Shown here: one piece after another, positions 1 to 10,526 of the stretch
How positions within the stretch are numbered: position 1 is the stretch's first letter
How the letters are laid out: each line of letters begins with the position of its first letter
DNA from: Clostridia bacterium
GTDB taxonomy: Bacteria; Bacillota_A; Clostridia; Oscillospirales; CAG-272
Reading direction: 5' to 3'
Assembly: GCA_017452945.1 (NCBI GenBank)
Contig: JAFTLD010000085.1
Location: forward strand, 1-45,618
Length of the DNA stretch: 45,618 nucleotides
Notes under the pieces: model-generated
The model's input: the letters and a program-made list of their open reading frames with translations, nothing else
Databases searched by the model: none
Told to the model about the DNA's origin: nothing
Translations under genes and position numbers: made by a program

Positions 1-247
1 CAAGCTCTTCTCCGCAAGTCGCGCAATAGGTAACCATATCGTAGCCGCCGATTTCGGTGCAACTGGGTTCGACGCGGTTTTCCTCAACTGCGTCTGCTGC
101 CGTGTGGCCGGTTGCAGGAATTTCCACATGTTCTCTGCCAAGCTCTTCTCCGCAAGTCGCGCAATAGGTAACCATATCGTAGCCGCCGATTTCGGTGCAA
201 CTGGGTTCGACGCGGTTTTCCTCAACTGCGTCTGCTGCCGTGTGGCC
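1..247 (-). repeat. 138-bp tandem repeat at the left edge, coding for a Cys-rich unit
   Basis: Bases 1-109 are identical to 139-247, so the unit is 138 bp, or 46 residues. The next base differs and similarity then drops. Each unit carries a PSC residue, a later CATC pair and a GH motif. The window starts inside the repeat, so more copies may lie outside. Confidence 0.95.
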
Positions 248-3200
248 AGTTGCGGGGATCTCGTCAACGTTGATTTGTTCGCTGCATCTTGTGCAATCAA
301 GCGACTTACTGCCTGCAACCGTACATGTGGGTTGAGAATCGACGTGCCATTCACCGCTATCATCGTGTCCAAGTGCGGGAATCGCTGTGATATCCTTTTG
401 CGTTCCGCACCAAGAGCAATACATGGATTTGCTGCCTGCCTCCGTACAGGTGGGCTCAACGTCCACCGTCCATCCGCTGTCGTAATCATGCTCACTCTCT
501 GTTCCGGGCAATATCTGCATTTCCAGCAGCTTTTGACACAAGGAGCAAACGCGTCCCTGCACCTCGGGCGTCAGACAGGTTGCAGATTCGATCACAGACC
601 AAGCACCCAGCACATGGCTGCAAACGTCATTGACAGACGAGCTGCTTGACTGCCCTACGTCGTTTTTATGCTGAATGTAGCCGCAATCCACACAAGCGAA
701 ATAATATGCTCCGTCATCCTCATTTCCATAGAAGATCTTGGGCATCAGCGCAAGCAGATTTTGCATCCATTCATGGGTAACGACAGTTTTTTGGTACGTA
801 TGCTCGCTGATCGGGACAGATTCCGTGATCTGCGCACCGCATGCCGTGCAACGGCTATAGACGGTTCCCTGTTCGGTACAGGTTGCGGCTACGGTCTTTT
901 CTATGCTGAAATCATGTCCCTCACAAGGCAGGATCTCGGTATACCGATCACCGCAGCTTGCGCACGTATACAGAATGCTGCCGTCCGCAAAGCAAGTGGG
1001 AGGTGTGATCTCGGTGCTGTAGGCGTGTCCCGTTGCAGGGACGAAATCGGTTCCGATCCACTCACCGCACACCGTGCAAACAGCCTTGTAGCAGCCCTGC
1101 TCGGTGCACGTGGGAGCGCACCATACCGCATCCGCATACACATGCTTACCACCAATATGCTCACGCTCCAGAATAAACGTATGGTCACCGCGCACGGTCA
1201 TTCCATCGGTATAACCGCTCCAACCGCGCATTGTATATCCTTGCTTTTCTGCAACCTCGGGAGGAACGATTTCGCTGCCGTAAGGCAAGCGCATCTTAGC
1301 AAGCAGTGTTGCACCATCCTCGGCATAGAAGCGCACGGTGTAGGTAGTCGCGCGAGTCTCAAAGACGGGATATGCGTGCAGATCAAGCGTAGAGGTAGCG
1401 GGAACGCTATCGGCAATGCCGTCACCGTCCAGATCCCAGCCGATCAGCACCTTGGAATACTGCTGTCCCTTTTCGGTGATCAATTCGGGCTGACGGATGA
1501 CCTGAGAGGTCAGGAAGATCTCATTACTGAAAAGATCGCCGTTTTCATCATAAAAGTTTGCAACGATCCATTTATCGCTGTACACGACTCTGTTGTCATT
1601 GTGCCAGAGCGGATAGTTTGCATCCCAGCGCAGATCGGATTCAAGCCCCTCCACGTAAATTGTGACACCCTTGACACGACCAAATGCATGGTTTTGCATG
1701 GTGACGCTCTCCTTGAGCACAACCGTCTTTAAGGTCATGGGAACAGATCCGCTCCCAGAGCTGAAATACCCTGAGATGCCATGCTCTGTCGGCAGCTCGG
1801 TGATCATTAATCTTTCCAGATTGGTAACACCGGAGAGCGCGCCCAATCCGTTTCCTCCAATAATTACCTCTTTAAGTGAATAACAGCCATCAAAAGCCCG
1901 TGCTGCAATCATCTGCGTATTGGGCTTTTGCTCAAAGCAAACCGCGTCCGGAGAAACCTTGATCAGACAGTTACCAATATACAGCGCACCGTTTTCCCAG
2001 TTGGAGGGATCATCGTAATATGCTGTTCTTTCAAATGCACTATAATGGATTTCTGTAACGCCACTGCCTATTGTAATCCGGGACAAGGATGAGCATCCGT
2101 AGAAAGCAGCGTTTCCAATATGTGTCACGCTATCAGAAATGATAACGCTTTGCAAGGTGGTACAGTCGCGGAATGCATACTGCCCTATCTCGGTGATTCC
2201 TTCGGGAATGATCACGTTGCGTACACCGCTCATGTAGTAGATTCTATACGGATTACCTGATATATCGGCAGGCAAGGTCACTGTTTCCTCAGAGCCCAAA
2301 TACGCAACCAGCGTATACTGACCGTTTTCGCGAATAAATCGGAAGCCATCCTCGGTTTCAATACACTCAAAGCCCACTGCAGGATCTCGATAAGTTACAT
2401 TGCCGTCACGGTCTGTGATCATCTTGGCAGAATACGCAATTTCACCGTAATCGGCGCTTCCAACAGTCAAGGGCAGCTCACTGTGGTTCTCGATCACAAC
2501 AAGATTGTAGCATTGATCAAAGGCATTTTCGCCAATTTCTGTAACCCCGGACGGGATTGTTAAACGGGTAAGTCCGCACGATCTGAAAGCGCAGATGCCA
2601 ATCTTCGTAACTCCCTCGCCTAAATCAACCTCGGCAAGTCCCGGACAATCCGAAAACAATGAATCGCTGATTTCGGTAATTTGATCCGGAATAGTCACCT
2701 TCAAAAGGTTTGGGCATTCCATAAAGACACTGCCGCCAAGATTTTCAAGTCCGCTACCAAGCTCAATTTCAGTAAGACTGCCGCACTGCCTGAATGCACC
2801 CTCTTCTATGGATTTCACGCTATCCGGGATCACCACGTCTTTCAGGCTTTGGCACCCCAAAAATGCGTATCTTTCCAGAATTTCAAGGCCTTCGGGCAGC
2901 GTGACATGCGTCAGGTTCACACAATGATGAAATGCCGAATCTCTGATTGCTTTGACTCCCTCAGGGATCACAACCTCGCGTATACTTGTACAGCCATTGA
3001 ATATGCTGGGTTTGATCTCAGTAATTGTATTGGGAAATTCAACCTTAGTCAAGAGTTCACCGTTCAGATACATGTCCGCTCCGAAATAAACAGGATTCTT
3101 ACCATATCCGTCGCAATCTATATGACACCATGCTTCAAGGTCGCTGATATAGACGTTTTTGATTGCATAGCAATCATAGAACGCCCAAAAGCCTATATAT

Positions 3201-6200
3201 GTCAAGCTTTGGGGAATGGTGACATCAGTCAAGCTTTCACAATCCTTGAACGCCTCTACAGCAATGCTTGTTACTCCTTCGGGGATCACGACCTCGGTCA
3301 AAGAGGTACAGCCACAGAATGCGCCATCTTCAATTTGTGTTACACCAACGGGAATTTCAACAGATACAAGGCTTGTGCATCCTTCGAAGGCTCTTTGGGA
3401 AATACTTGTACACTGTGTACCCTGCTCAAAGGTCACCTTGGTCAACTTGGTTTTTCCTTGGAACATATATGGAAAATAGGTAACCGTCTTAGGAATACAC
3501 ACCTCTGTAATATCGTCAGGCACGTATATGATCTGCGTTATATCCTTGTCATAGATAATACCGTCCAACAAAGTAAAGTGCTCATTTTCTGGATCAATCG
3601 TAAATTCATGAAACGTGCAGTTTGCAAAGGCAGTACTGTCTATGCTTTGGATGTTCTTGGGAATTTCAATACGGTCAAGCCCGATGCACCCATGAAACGC
3701 ATTACCATCAATTATTGTCAGGCTTTGAGGGAAAGTGATGCGTTCCAGCGATGCACAACCGAAAAACGCACCGTGACCAATGTGTGTAACCCCTTCGGGA
3801 AAGTTGATTTTTTCAAGGCTGCTGCAATTATAAAATGCGTTCGGTTTGATTTCCTTGATGCTATCGGGCAAGGTAATTTCAACCAACGTATAGCAATTCC
3901 AAAAAGCACCGGTGCCAATCTCGGTTACGCCCTCAGGGATAATCACCTTTTTTACACCAAACATATTCCTAATAGCATAAGATTTTCCCATAATATCGGT
4001 TGGCAAGGTAACTGTTTCCAGGTCACCGAAATATTCGACCAGGGTATACTGACCGTTCTTCTCTTCAAAGCGGAATCCGTCTTCGGTCGTGATATAGGTA
4101 GCTCCCGTACTCGGATCTTTGAAAACACGGTTGCCTTCTCTGTCAAATACCTGCTTTGCATAGCGCGTAATGTATCCGTGCTCGTCAGAACCGGGCATCA
4201 TGGACAGATCGCTGTTATTATATACGGTATACAGACGGTCGCATGAGCTGAATGCTCCGGTCTCAATGACCTCCATGCTTTGCGGAATAGTGATGCATCG
4301 CAAATCAAAGCATGAGCCAAACGTACTCCATTCAATTTTTGTCACGCCCTCGGGGATAGAAATCTCACGCAAGCTGATACAGTTGGAGAATGCACGGTTT
4401 CCGATGGTGCGTACACTGTCCGGAATACTGATTTCAACCAAACTCTCACAATATTCAAACGCCTGGAAGTCGATTGTAGTCAGTCTTTCTCCCAGAATAA
4501 CCTTCGTTAACGCGGTACAATCCGCAAACGTGCGCGGGCTGATGACTGTAACTCCGTCACCCGTTGAAACCGATTCAAGATTCTTGCTGCCTCTAAAAGC
4601 ACCGTAATTAATCTCAGTCACAACGTCCGAAAGCTGCAAATGACCGCTCAAGCCGGTTCCAAAATGCCATTCGGTCACTTTGTATTTCTCATTGACAGTT
4701 CCGAAATACGTAGCAGCAACGACAGTATTGGTCAACTCATAGCGTGCGGTGGTTTCATTAAATGCATAATCCTCTATCAAGGTAATGCTATGCGGCAGAT
4801 CGATCTCTTCAAGACAAGTAATTCCGTCAAAGGCGTGCTTTCCGACGGTCGAAATGCCCTCGTGTACCGTCACCCTTACAAGGCTTTGGGGGACGTAGGT
4901 GGCATTGGCTTCGTAGCCGCCTGCTCCGAAAATGTAGCCAAACCACGTAATTTCAGGATCCTCGAAGGATGCACCGATAAAGGGTACAGTGATCTCTGTC
5001 AGCTCATTACAGCCGGCAAAAGCGCCCAGTCCGATCACCAGATCGTACGCATTGGTATTGGGGATGATTACCTCGGTCAAGCGGTTGCCTTGGAATGCAT
5101 AAGCACCGATGTCGACCAAGCTCTCCGGCATCGTAAGCACGCCTTCAATGCCCGTGTAGGCAAAGGCGTAATCGTAGATGCCCTTCAGGTTCGTGGATGC
5201 GGAAACGGGGATCTTTTCCAATCCACCGCAACCGTAAAAAGCAAATTCCGCAATTTCCTTGACGGTATCGGGCAAAGCGATCTCGGTCAGATTGCGACAT
5301 CCGTAGAACGCGCCTTCATACACACCGCACAGCTGACTTCCCGATGCAAAAGTCACACGACTAAGATTCTTGCACATTGCAAAGGCGTAATAGTCAATGG
5401 TGACAACGCTTGCGGGAACGTGCATTTGCGTGATCTGCGAATTATAGAATGCGCGATAACCGAACGACAGGATATTGGCATTGGCAGAGAACATGATACT
5501 CGTCAGCTTGCTGTCCTCAAAAGCACCGAATCCGATGATCTCCACGCTCTCGGGGACTGTCAGCGTGCCTTCCCTGCCTGCAGGACATACGATCAGCTTT
5601 CTGCCGTCCTTGGAGAGCAGCAGGCCGTCCTCGGCACGGTAGACAAGGTTGGAAGCATCCACCGAAATGCTTTGCAGATTCGGCAATGCGACAAAGGCGT
5701 ACTCACCGATATAGGCCACGTTTGCCGGGATATGCAGCGAGGTAAGCCCCGCGTGATAAAACGCGTTGCTCATAATCATAAGCTCAGTTGCGCTGCCAAA
5801 CGCAACGGTCTTGAGCTGCACAGTCTCACGGAATGCACTTGCCCCGATCTCATTGACCGTATCGGGCAGACTCAGCGACACAAGATTCGTATAGGCGAAG
5901 GCTTCTTCGGCAATCTCGGTCAAGCCAATGCCAGCTTCAAAGGTCAAAGAAGATATGCCGCTGTTCTTAAAGGATGCGCTACCCATCGTTTTCAGGCTTG
6001 CGGGAAGCGAAACACTCCGCAGACTCTTGGTGTTCTCAAATGCCGAGCGTTCGATCACGCTAAGCGATGCTCCTGCCTCAAACGTCAGCGTCTGCAAAGG
6101 CGTATCGGCAAAGGCGGAGCGTCCGATAAATTGCACGCTTGCAGGAATGGTTACCGACAAAAGAGCGGATCTGTAAAAGGCTTCAGCCTGAATCGTGACC

Positions 6201-9200
6201 AGCGAATCCGGCAAAACGATACTCTTCACAGAAGAATTCTCAAATGCTGAGCCACCGATATTGACGATCTTGCCGCCAAAATCCAGCGCGGTCAGATCCA
6301 CGTGCGAGGCTGTGCCGTTGTATACAACGATGGCAACAGAGCCGTCCGAAAGCTTGGCATACGTCCAATCGCCCTGCTCCATGATCTCCGACACACCGAG
6401 ATAGTACCCTGCAACACCGTGATCCCAGTTTTCCTGCAGATATGCGGGAAGCGTTTCGGACGAGAAATACACGTCGGCAGGCTTTGTGCCAAGGAAGGCA
6501 AATTCGCCTACGTATTCAATGCTATCCGGAAGTGTGACGCTTTCCAAAGAGGTACAGTTATAGAATGCGTATCTGCCAAGATACGTCACACCCTCGGGAA
6601 TTGTAAAGGAGGTCAGACGCTCACAGAAGCGGAAGGCAAAGTTGTCAATATTGGTGAGCTTCGCATCACCAAAGTCAATGGAATACAGATTTCTCATGCC
6701 CTCAAGTCCGTGCGCCTGAATGGAGGTCAGCGCACTTCCCTGTTCAAAGCGGATCTCCATGAGGTTGGTACAGCCGCTGAACATATAAGCAGAGATGGTA
6801 GGCAGCTTACTGCCGCTTGCAAAAGTGACCAATCGCAGCTTGGAGCAGCCCTCGAACGCCCCTTGCGCAATAGACGTTACGCTTGCGGGAACACGCAAAT
6901 TGGTAATGCCGCTGTAAGCAAACGCCTGATAGCTGATGCGGGGCAGCTTGCTGTTCTCGTCAAAGCTGATCTGACCGAGCTTGGGCGTATATGCGAATGC
7001 CAGGTTGGAGATCTGCACGACGTTTGCGGGAATATGCATGGAATTCAGCACCGCACAATCGTAAAATGCCTCACGGCGAATCTCGCACAGAGCCGAGGGC
7101 AATTCAACCGAGCGAAGGTTTTGCGTTCCGAAGAAGGCTGCCTCACCAATGACGGTTACGGTTTGCGGTACCGTGTAAGAGGTCGCGGTAGCACCTGCGG
7201 GATATGCTATAAGCATAGTCATGCTCTTATCATAGACAACGCCGTTTACGTCACAATACACGGGGTTTTGATCCGCAACGTCAATGCGTGTAAGGCGGCG
7301 GCAGGAGGCAAATACACCCTCCTTCAACACAGAAACGCTTGCGGGCAGCGAAACTGCCGTCAATCCCGTTTCACGGAATGCATAAGCACCGATCTGTTCA
7401 AGATACTCGGGCAGCTCGATCTGCGTCAGATACTGTGCGCCGTAGAAAGCATTATCACCGATCATGCGCAGCTGACTTCCCTGTTCAAAAACGACAGAGT
7501 TCAGTTTCGTTGAGCAAAAGGCATAGTTACCGATGCTGATAACAGAAGCAGGAATACGGATCGACCTCAAGCCGCTGGCCAAAAATGCGTTCTGTTCGAT
7601 TTCGGTCAACGCGCTGTTTTCGGCAAACGTTACGCTTGAAAGAGCAAAGGTCTTTTCAAACGCACTTCCTTCGATGCTACGTATATTGGCAGAAAGCTCC
7701 ACCTGCGAAAGAGCAAAGCATTCCTTAAATGCCCCACTCGGCACTGCTTTCAAGCCATTGCCCAGCTTAACCGTGGTCAGATAGGGGGCTCTTTGGAACG
7801 CTCCGCCACCCAAAGCAGTGACCGAATCGGGGATGGTCACGCTTCTTAACGCTGCATTGACAAAGGCATTGTTCCCAATCTGCTCAATGCCCGAAAGGTC
7901 AATGCTTTCCATGCGTGCATACGCAAAGGCAGCGTTTCCTATATAACGCACCGAGGCGGGAATGGTATACGTACCGCGTACACCTGCGGGGTACGCCACC
8001 AGCGTGCTGCCCGTGGCATTGAACAGCACACCGTTTTTGGCAACAAAGCTTGTGTTCCCCGTTTTCACGGTATACGCAATCAGATTGGTGGTTCCTTCAA
8101 AGGCGGAGCCGTCAAGCGTTGTCAGCTTGGAGGGGATCTCCATGCGCAGTAATTTTGCACAGTTTTTGAATGCTTGTGAGCCGATTTGGGTCAATTGGCT
8201 GTTTTGGCCAAAGGCCACGTAAGAAAGACGCACGTTGTCATAAAACGCACCCTCATCTATACATGTCACGGTATCGGGGATCTCAATATGCAAAAGATTG
8301 CTACACCCTCTAAATGCACCGGGACCGATCTCGCGCAGATTGCTTGGGAGTGTGACCTCGCGCAGGCGCGTCTGCCCCAAAAATGCCTCTCTGCCGATGC
8401 GGGTGACCGTCTTTCCTTCAATCGTGTCGGGGATCTTGATATACGAGCGTCGTCCCGTGTAGGAACGGATCTCGATGGTGCCGTCGTCCAGCTCCACGTA
8501 CGTGTACGGAATTCCGTCCTCCTCGTTCACCCAATGCGCATACAGCGTCAGATCTGCAGAAAACTCATCGGCATACCAATTGTATTCCTCTGTGAAATAC
8601 GGATCGTAATACCAGCCGTCAAAGACCGCGTACAGACGCTCAGGCTCGGGAATATTTTGCAGAGTATGGTCGCGTATGAAAATCTGTTCTGTATTCTCCA
8701 ACTCATCAGTCATCATATTGAAGGTGACCTTACCGCGGCTCTCCAAAATCAAGGCACTTGCGTCAATGGCACCGTACCCATAGTACCAATCACAGCCAAG
8801 ATCACCAAGATCATAGCAAGAGGCGTACAAGGACTCCTCCACCTGATCAAACGTCGCGTAGCGGTTTCTTGATAGGTACAAGGCCATCACACCCGCAACG
8901 GCGGGAGAGGCCAAGGAGGTTCCGCTGACAGTTCCGTATTCACCGCCCATCTGGGTCGTATAAGTCGTACCGGGCGCAACAAAATTCACGTTTTCACCGT
9001 AGTTGGAATAAGATGCAAGCGCCCAACCGTTTGCCTCCAAGGCACCGATGCCAAAAACGTTTTGATCGGCAGCGGGATACATCTGATCGGTGCTCCCGTC
9101 GTTTCCGGCTGCGGCAATACAAATGATATCGCTGTCGTATGCCAATTGCGTTGCGTCTTCATAAGGATTCTCGTCTGAATAACCGCCAAACGACATGTTG

Positions 9201-10129
9201 ACGACCGAAACGTCACACTCAATGGCATAATACAATCCAAATACAAGGTCGGAGGTGCGCTCAAAGATGCCGTCCTCATTACATTCTGCCTTGATGGTAA
9301 TAATGGTCACGTCGGGTGCAATACCCACGGTACCTGCGCCATCCATGGCTGCAGCAATGACACCTGTCACGGCTGTGCCGTGTCCCTGCTCGTCCTCGAC
9401 CAACGACCAGTCGTACTCACCGTTTGCCAGTACATAGTCCTTGACGATCTTATCCTCGGTTGCATTATACGAATACTCACTGATACGGCCTGCAAATTCG
9501 GGGTGGTCGGTATCAATACCAGTGTCAATCACCGCAACGGTAATGCCGCTGCCCGTACAGCTTGCCCATACGTTCTGCAGATTCATGTAGTCCAGATAGG
9601 TCTGTTGGCCATAATCCGTATCGGACACAGCATAGGTTGGGCGCATAGGAAGGCGGGCATCGTCCTGCTCGTCCTCTTCCCCCTCAACCAAATCACTGAT
9701 CCTGACTTGATAGTCTGCAGACATCTGCTCCAGATACGCGAGGTTTTCCTCATTACGGTACACGTCCAGAATAGTCGTGCCCTCGGGCAAGGTAAGCGTG
9801 GCAAAAGTGCTGTCCTTGTTCATGCGCAAGGACGCACCGAATTTTTCTGCCAGCTCTGTCGCTTTTACATAAGAAGTATTATACAGCACAATGCTCTGTG
9901 CATCGTACGTGCCCTCGTCCCGCTCCAACTTGGCAATCGCATCATCGCGATATTCTTGCTGAACCTCGATCTGCTGCTCCACGTTTGCTCGGTGCAGATA
10001 CAGCGATACTATCACGGCTACACAAATAAGTAACACCGCCAACAGCACGCCTTTGAAGGTACGTCCAAAACCCGATTTCATCGATGGTTTTGCCCTTACG
10101 TGTGTTCGTCTTACATCTGTACAAGTCAT
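1..10129 (-). CDS. Giant membrane-anchored subtilase with BspA-type LRRs and Cys-rich repeats (3' end cut by window edge)
   Basis: Reading from 10129 to the left edge gives at least 3376 residues with no stop seen. The ATG follows AAGGAGAG by about 7 nt. Residues about 26-45 form a signal anchor. A subtilisin-type (S8) domain follows: Asp202 in VAVIDTGIDTDHPEF, His250 in QGHGTAVTG, oxyanion Asn343 in AAAGND and Ser405 in GTSLASP, so the triad is complete. A Listeria-Bacteroides-like module (FDGWYYDPYF, about 496-535) comes next. Then about 2200 residues of 23-residue LRR_5/BspA repeats with the IGxxAFxxCxxL signature run from about 563 to 2786. An InlB-B-like repeat sits near 2950, and the visible end is an array of Cys-rich units. 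I infer a secreted or cell-wall protease with a very long adhesive stalk; its substrate is unknown. The C-terminus and any anchor lie outside the window. Confidence 0.93.
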   Translation of the reverse strand, partial: MTCTDVRRTHVRAKPSMKSGFGRTFKGVLLAVLLICVAVIVSLYLHRANVEQQIEVQQEYRDDAIAKLERDEGTYDAQSIVLYNTSYVKATELAEKFGASLRMNKDSTFATLTLPEGTTILDVYRNEENLAYLEQMSADYQVRISDLVEGEEDEQDDARLPMRPTYAVSDTDYGQQTYLDYMNLQNVWASCTGSGITVAVIDTGIDTDHPEFAGRISEYSYNATEDKIVKDYVLANGEYDWSLVEDEQGHGTAVTGVIAAAMDGAGTVGIAPDVTIITIKAECNEDGIFERTSDLVFGLYYAIECDVSVVNMSFGGYSDENPYEDATQLAYDSDIICIAAAGNDGSTDQMYPAADQNVFGIGALEANGWALASYSNYGENVNFVAPGTTYTTQMGGEYGTVSGTSLASPAVAGVMALYLSRNRYATFDQVEESLYASCYDLGDLGCDWYYGYGAIDASALILESRGKVTFNMMTDELENTEQIFIRDHTLQNIPEPERLYAVFDGWYYDPYFTEEYNWYADEFSADLTLYAHWVNEEDGIPYTYVELDDGTIEIRSYTGRRSYIKIPDTIEGKTVTRIGREAFLGQTRLREVTLPSNLREIGPGAFRGCSNLLHIEIPDTVTCIDEGAFYDNVRLSYVAFGQNSQLTQIGSQAFKNCAKLLRMEIPSKLTTLDGSAFEGTTNLIAYTVKTGNTSFVAKNGVLFNATGSTLVAYPAGVRGTYTIPASVRYIGNAAFAYARMESIDLSGIEQIGNNAFVNAALRSVTIPDSVTALGGGAFQRAPYLTTVKLGNGLKAVPSGAFKECFALSQVELSANIRSIEGSAFEKTFALSSVTFAENSALTEIEQNAFLASGLRSIRIPASVISIGNYAFCSTKLNSVVFEQGSQLRMIGDNAFYGAQYLTQIELPEYLEQIGAYAFRETGLTAVSLPASVSVLKEGVFASCRRLTRIDVADQNPVYCDVNGVVYDKSMTMLIAYPAGATATSYTVPQTVTVIGEAAFFGTQNLRSVELPSALCEIRREAFYDCAVLNSMHIPANVVQISNLAFAYTPKLGQISFDENSKLPRISYQAFAYSGITNLRVPASVTSIAQGAFEGCSKLRLVTFASGSKLPTISAYMFSGCTNLMEIRFEQGSALTSIQAHGLEGMRNLYSIDFGDAKLTNIDNFAFRFCERLTSFTIPEGVTYLGRYAFYNCTSLESVTLPDSIEYVGEFAFLGTKPADVYFSSETLPAYLQENWDHGVAGYYLGVSEIMEQGDWTYAKLSDGSVAIVVYNGTASHVDLTALDFGGKIVNIGGSAFENSSVKSIVLPDSLVTIQAEAFYRSALLSVTIPASVQFIGRSAFADTPLQTLTFEAGASLSVIERSAFENTKSLRSVSLPASLKTMGSASFKNSGISSLTFEAGIGLTEIAEEAFAYTNLVSLSLPDTVNEIGASAFRETVQLKTVAFGSATELMIMSNAFYHAGLTSLHIPANVAYIGEYAFVALPNLQSISVDASNLVYRAEDGLLLSKDGRKLIVCPAGREGTLTVPESVEIIGFGAFEDSKLTSIMFSANANILSFGYRAFYNSQITQMHVPASVVTIDYYAFAMCKNLSRVTFASGSQLCGVYEGAFYGCRNLTEIALPDTVKEIAEFAFYGCGGLEKIPVSASTNLKGIYDYAFAYTGIEGVLTMPESLVDIGAYAFQGNRLTEVIIPNTNAYDLVIGLGAFAGCNELTEITVPFIGASFEDPEITWFGYIFGAGGYEANATYVPQSLVRVTVHEGISTVGKHAFDGITCLEEIDLPHSITLIEDYAFNETTARYELTNTVVAATYFGTVNEKYKVTEWHFGTGLSGHLQLSDVVTEINYGAFRGSKNLESVSTGDGVTVISPRTFADCTALTKVILGERLTTIDFQAFEYCESLVEISIPDSVRTIGNRAFSNCISLREISIPEGVTKIEWSTFGSCFDLRCITIPQSMEVIETGAFSSCDRLYTVYNNSDLSMMPGSDEHGYITRYAKQVFDREGNRVFKDPSTGATYITTEDGFRFEEKNGQYTLVEYFGDLETVTLPTDIMGKSYAIRNMFGVKKVIIPEGVTEIGTGAFWNCYTLVEITLPDSIKEIKPNAFYNCSSLEKINFPEGVTHIGHGAFFGCASLERITFPQSLTIIDGNAFHGCIGLDRIEIPKNIQSIDSTAFANCTFHEFTIDPENEHFTLLDGIIYDKDITQIIYVPDDITEVCIPKTVTYFPYMFQGKTKLTKVTFEQGTQCTSISQRAFEGCTSLVSVEIPVGVTQIEDGAFCGCTSLTEVVIPEGVTSIAVEAFKDCESLTDVTIPQSLTYIGFWAFYDCYAIKNVYISDLEAWCHIDCDGYGKNPVYFGADMYLNGELLTKVEFPNTITEIKPSIFNGCTSIREVVIPEGVKAIRDSAFHHCVNLTHVTLPEGLEILERYAFLGCQSLKDVVIPDSVKSIEEGAFRQCGSLTEIELGSGLENLGGSVFMECPNLLKVTIPDQITEISDSLFSDCPGLAEVDLGEGVTKIGICAFRSCGLTRLTIPSGVTEIGENAFDQCYNLVVIENHSELPLTVGSADYGEIAYSAKMITDRDGNVTYRDPAVGFECIETEDGFRFIRENGQYTLVAYLGSEETVTLPADISGNPYRIYYMSGVRNVIIPEGITEIGQYAFRDCTTLQSVIISDSVTHIGNAAFYGCSSLSRITIGSGVTEIHYSAFERTAYYDDPSNWENGALYIGNCLIKVSPDAVCFEQKPNTQMIAARAFDGCYSLKEVIIGGNGLGALSGVTNLERLMITELPTEHGISGYFSSGSGSVPMTLKTVVLKESVTMQNHAFGRVKGVTIYVEGLESDLRWDANYPLWHNDNRVVYSDKWIVANFYDENGDLFSNEIFLTSQVIRQPELITEKGQQYSKVLIGWDLDGDGIADSVPATSTLDLHAYPVFETRATTYTVRFYAEDGATLLAKMRLPYGSEIVPPEVAEKQGYTMRGWSGYTDGMTVRGDHTFILEREHIGGKHVYADAVWCAPTCTEQGCYKAVCTVCGEWIGTDFVPATGHAYSTEITPPTCFADGSILYTCASCGDRYTEILPCEGHDFSIEKTVAATCTEQGTVYSRCTACGAQITESVPISEHTYQKTVVTHEWMQNLLALMPKIFYGNEDDGAYYFACVDCGYIQHKNDVGQSSSSSVNDVCSHVLGAWSVIESATCLTPEVQGRVCSLCQKLLEMQILPGTESEHDYDSGWTVDVEPTCTEAGSKSMYCSWCGTQKDITAIPALGHDDSGEWHVDSQPTCTVAGSKSLDCTRCSEQINVDEIPATGHTAADAVEENRVEPSCTEIGGYDMVTYCATCGEELGREHVEIPATGHTAADAVEENRVEPSCTEIGGYDMVTYCATCGEEL
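1770..8440 (-). repeat. BspA-type (LRR_5) repeat array inside the giant protease
   Basis: About 6.7 kb encodes tandem repeats of roughly 23 residues with a core like IPxxVTxIGxxAFxxCxSL. Blocks are separated by longer insert modules. One insert, with GQYTLV then TVTLP, occurs near 2281-2400 and again near 3960-4140, which suggests duplication of a block of about 1.7 kb. The family forms extended solenoids used in adhesion or protein binding; the ligand cannot be read from sequence. Confidence 0.85.
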
Positions 10130-10153
10130 AATTGCTCTCCTTGTAAAATTTCA

Positions 10154-10173
10154 TGTGCTAAATGCCAAGCACA
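10154..10173 (-). promoter_or_regulatory. Small hairpin in the leader of the giant protease gene
   Basis: TGTGCT and AGCACA pair around an 8-nt loop, about 25 nt upstream of the start codon and just ahead of the AAGGAGAG site. It does not cover the ribosome binding site. A role in mRNA stability is possible; it may have none. Confidence 0.35.
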
Positions 10174-10232
10174 AATAAGAATAATCCTATATAGATATGA
10201 CACTTACATAGTTTATACAATCATCCAATTTA

Positions 10233-10261
10233 ATTATAATACTTTCAAAATATTCTGTCAA
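10233..10261 (-). promoter_or_regulatory. Sigma-A promoter of the giant protease gene
   Basis: On the minus strand, TTGACA (10261-10256) and TATAAT (10238-10233) are separated by exactly 17 nt. The transcript would start about 100 nt upstream of the ATG. The core resembles the promoter of the LRR remnant at 10865-10893. The 397-nt gap 10130-10526 holds only this promoter, the leader hairpin and two terminator-like hairpins. Confidence 0.85.
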
Positions 10262-10371
10262 TTTCATTATTACACAAATATAATGTTGAAGAGTTGGTCA
10301 TTATCACAATCTATTCATATTCACTTTTGCACACAAGCACGCATTGCTACAATTTCAAAGTATAAGAAAAG

Positions 10372-10427
10372 CCCCGTCCTGTTTCGCGTAACACAATGTA
10401 TCACGTGAAATAGGGCGAGGTTTTTTT
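10372..10427. terminator. Intrinsic terminator, probably bidirectional
   Basis: An 18-bp stem (10372-10389 with 10403-10420, one mismatch and a few G-U pairs) is followed on the plus strand by seven T. On the minus strand it is followed by TTTTCTT. In the minus direction it would stop transcription from the LRR remnant before the giant gene's promoter. Confidence 0.8.
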
Positions 10428-10467
10428 CAGTTGGGATCAGATTGTCCTCCCCTTCTGCAAAACAGTT

Positions 10468-10493
10468 CGCCCCCGAGCATGCGCTCGGGGGCG
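10468..10493. terminator. GC-rich hairpin downstream of the LRR remnant
   Basis: CGCCCCCGAG (10468-10477) pairs perfectly with CTCGGGGGCG (10484-10493) around a 6-nt loop, 34 nt past the stop codon of the remnant. No clear T-run follows on either strand, so it may aid termination or only protect the transcript end. Confidence 0.45.
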
Positions 10494-10526
10494 GGTTGTT
10501 GTGTTCAAAACACGAGGGAAAACGGT

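Noticed and set aside
104..9437. Many plus-strand reading frames of 200-500 codons across the first 10 kb
   Set aside because: They are antisense to the repeat-rich giant gene, have no ribosome binding sites, and their products are Cys/His-rich nonsense that repeats with the LRR period.
10100..10408. Plus-strand frame of 102 codons upstream of the giant gene
   Set aside because: It covers the promoter and leader of the giant gene, is very AT-rich, and has no ribosome binding site or recognisable product.
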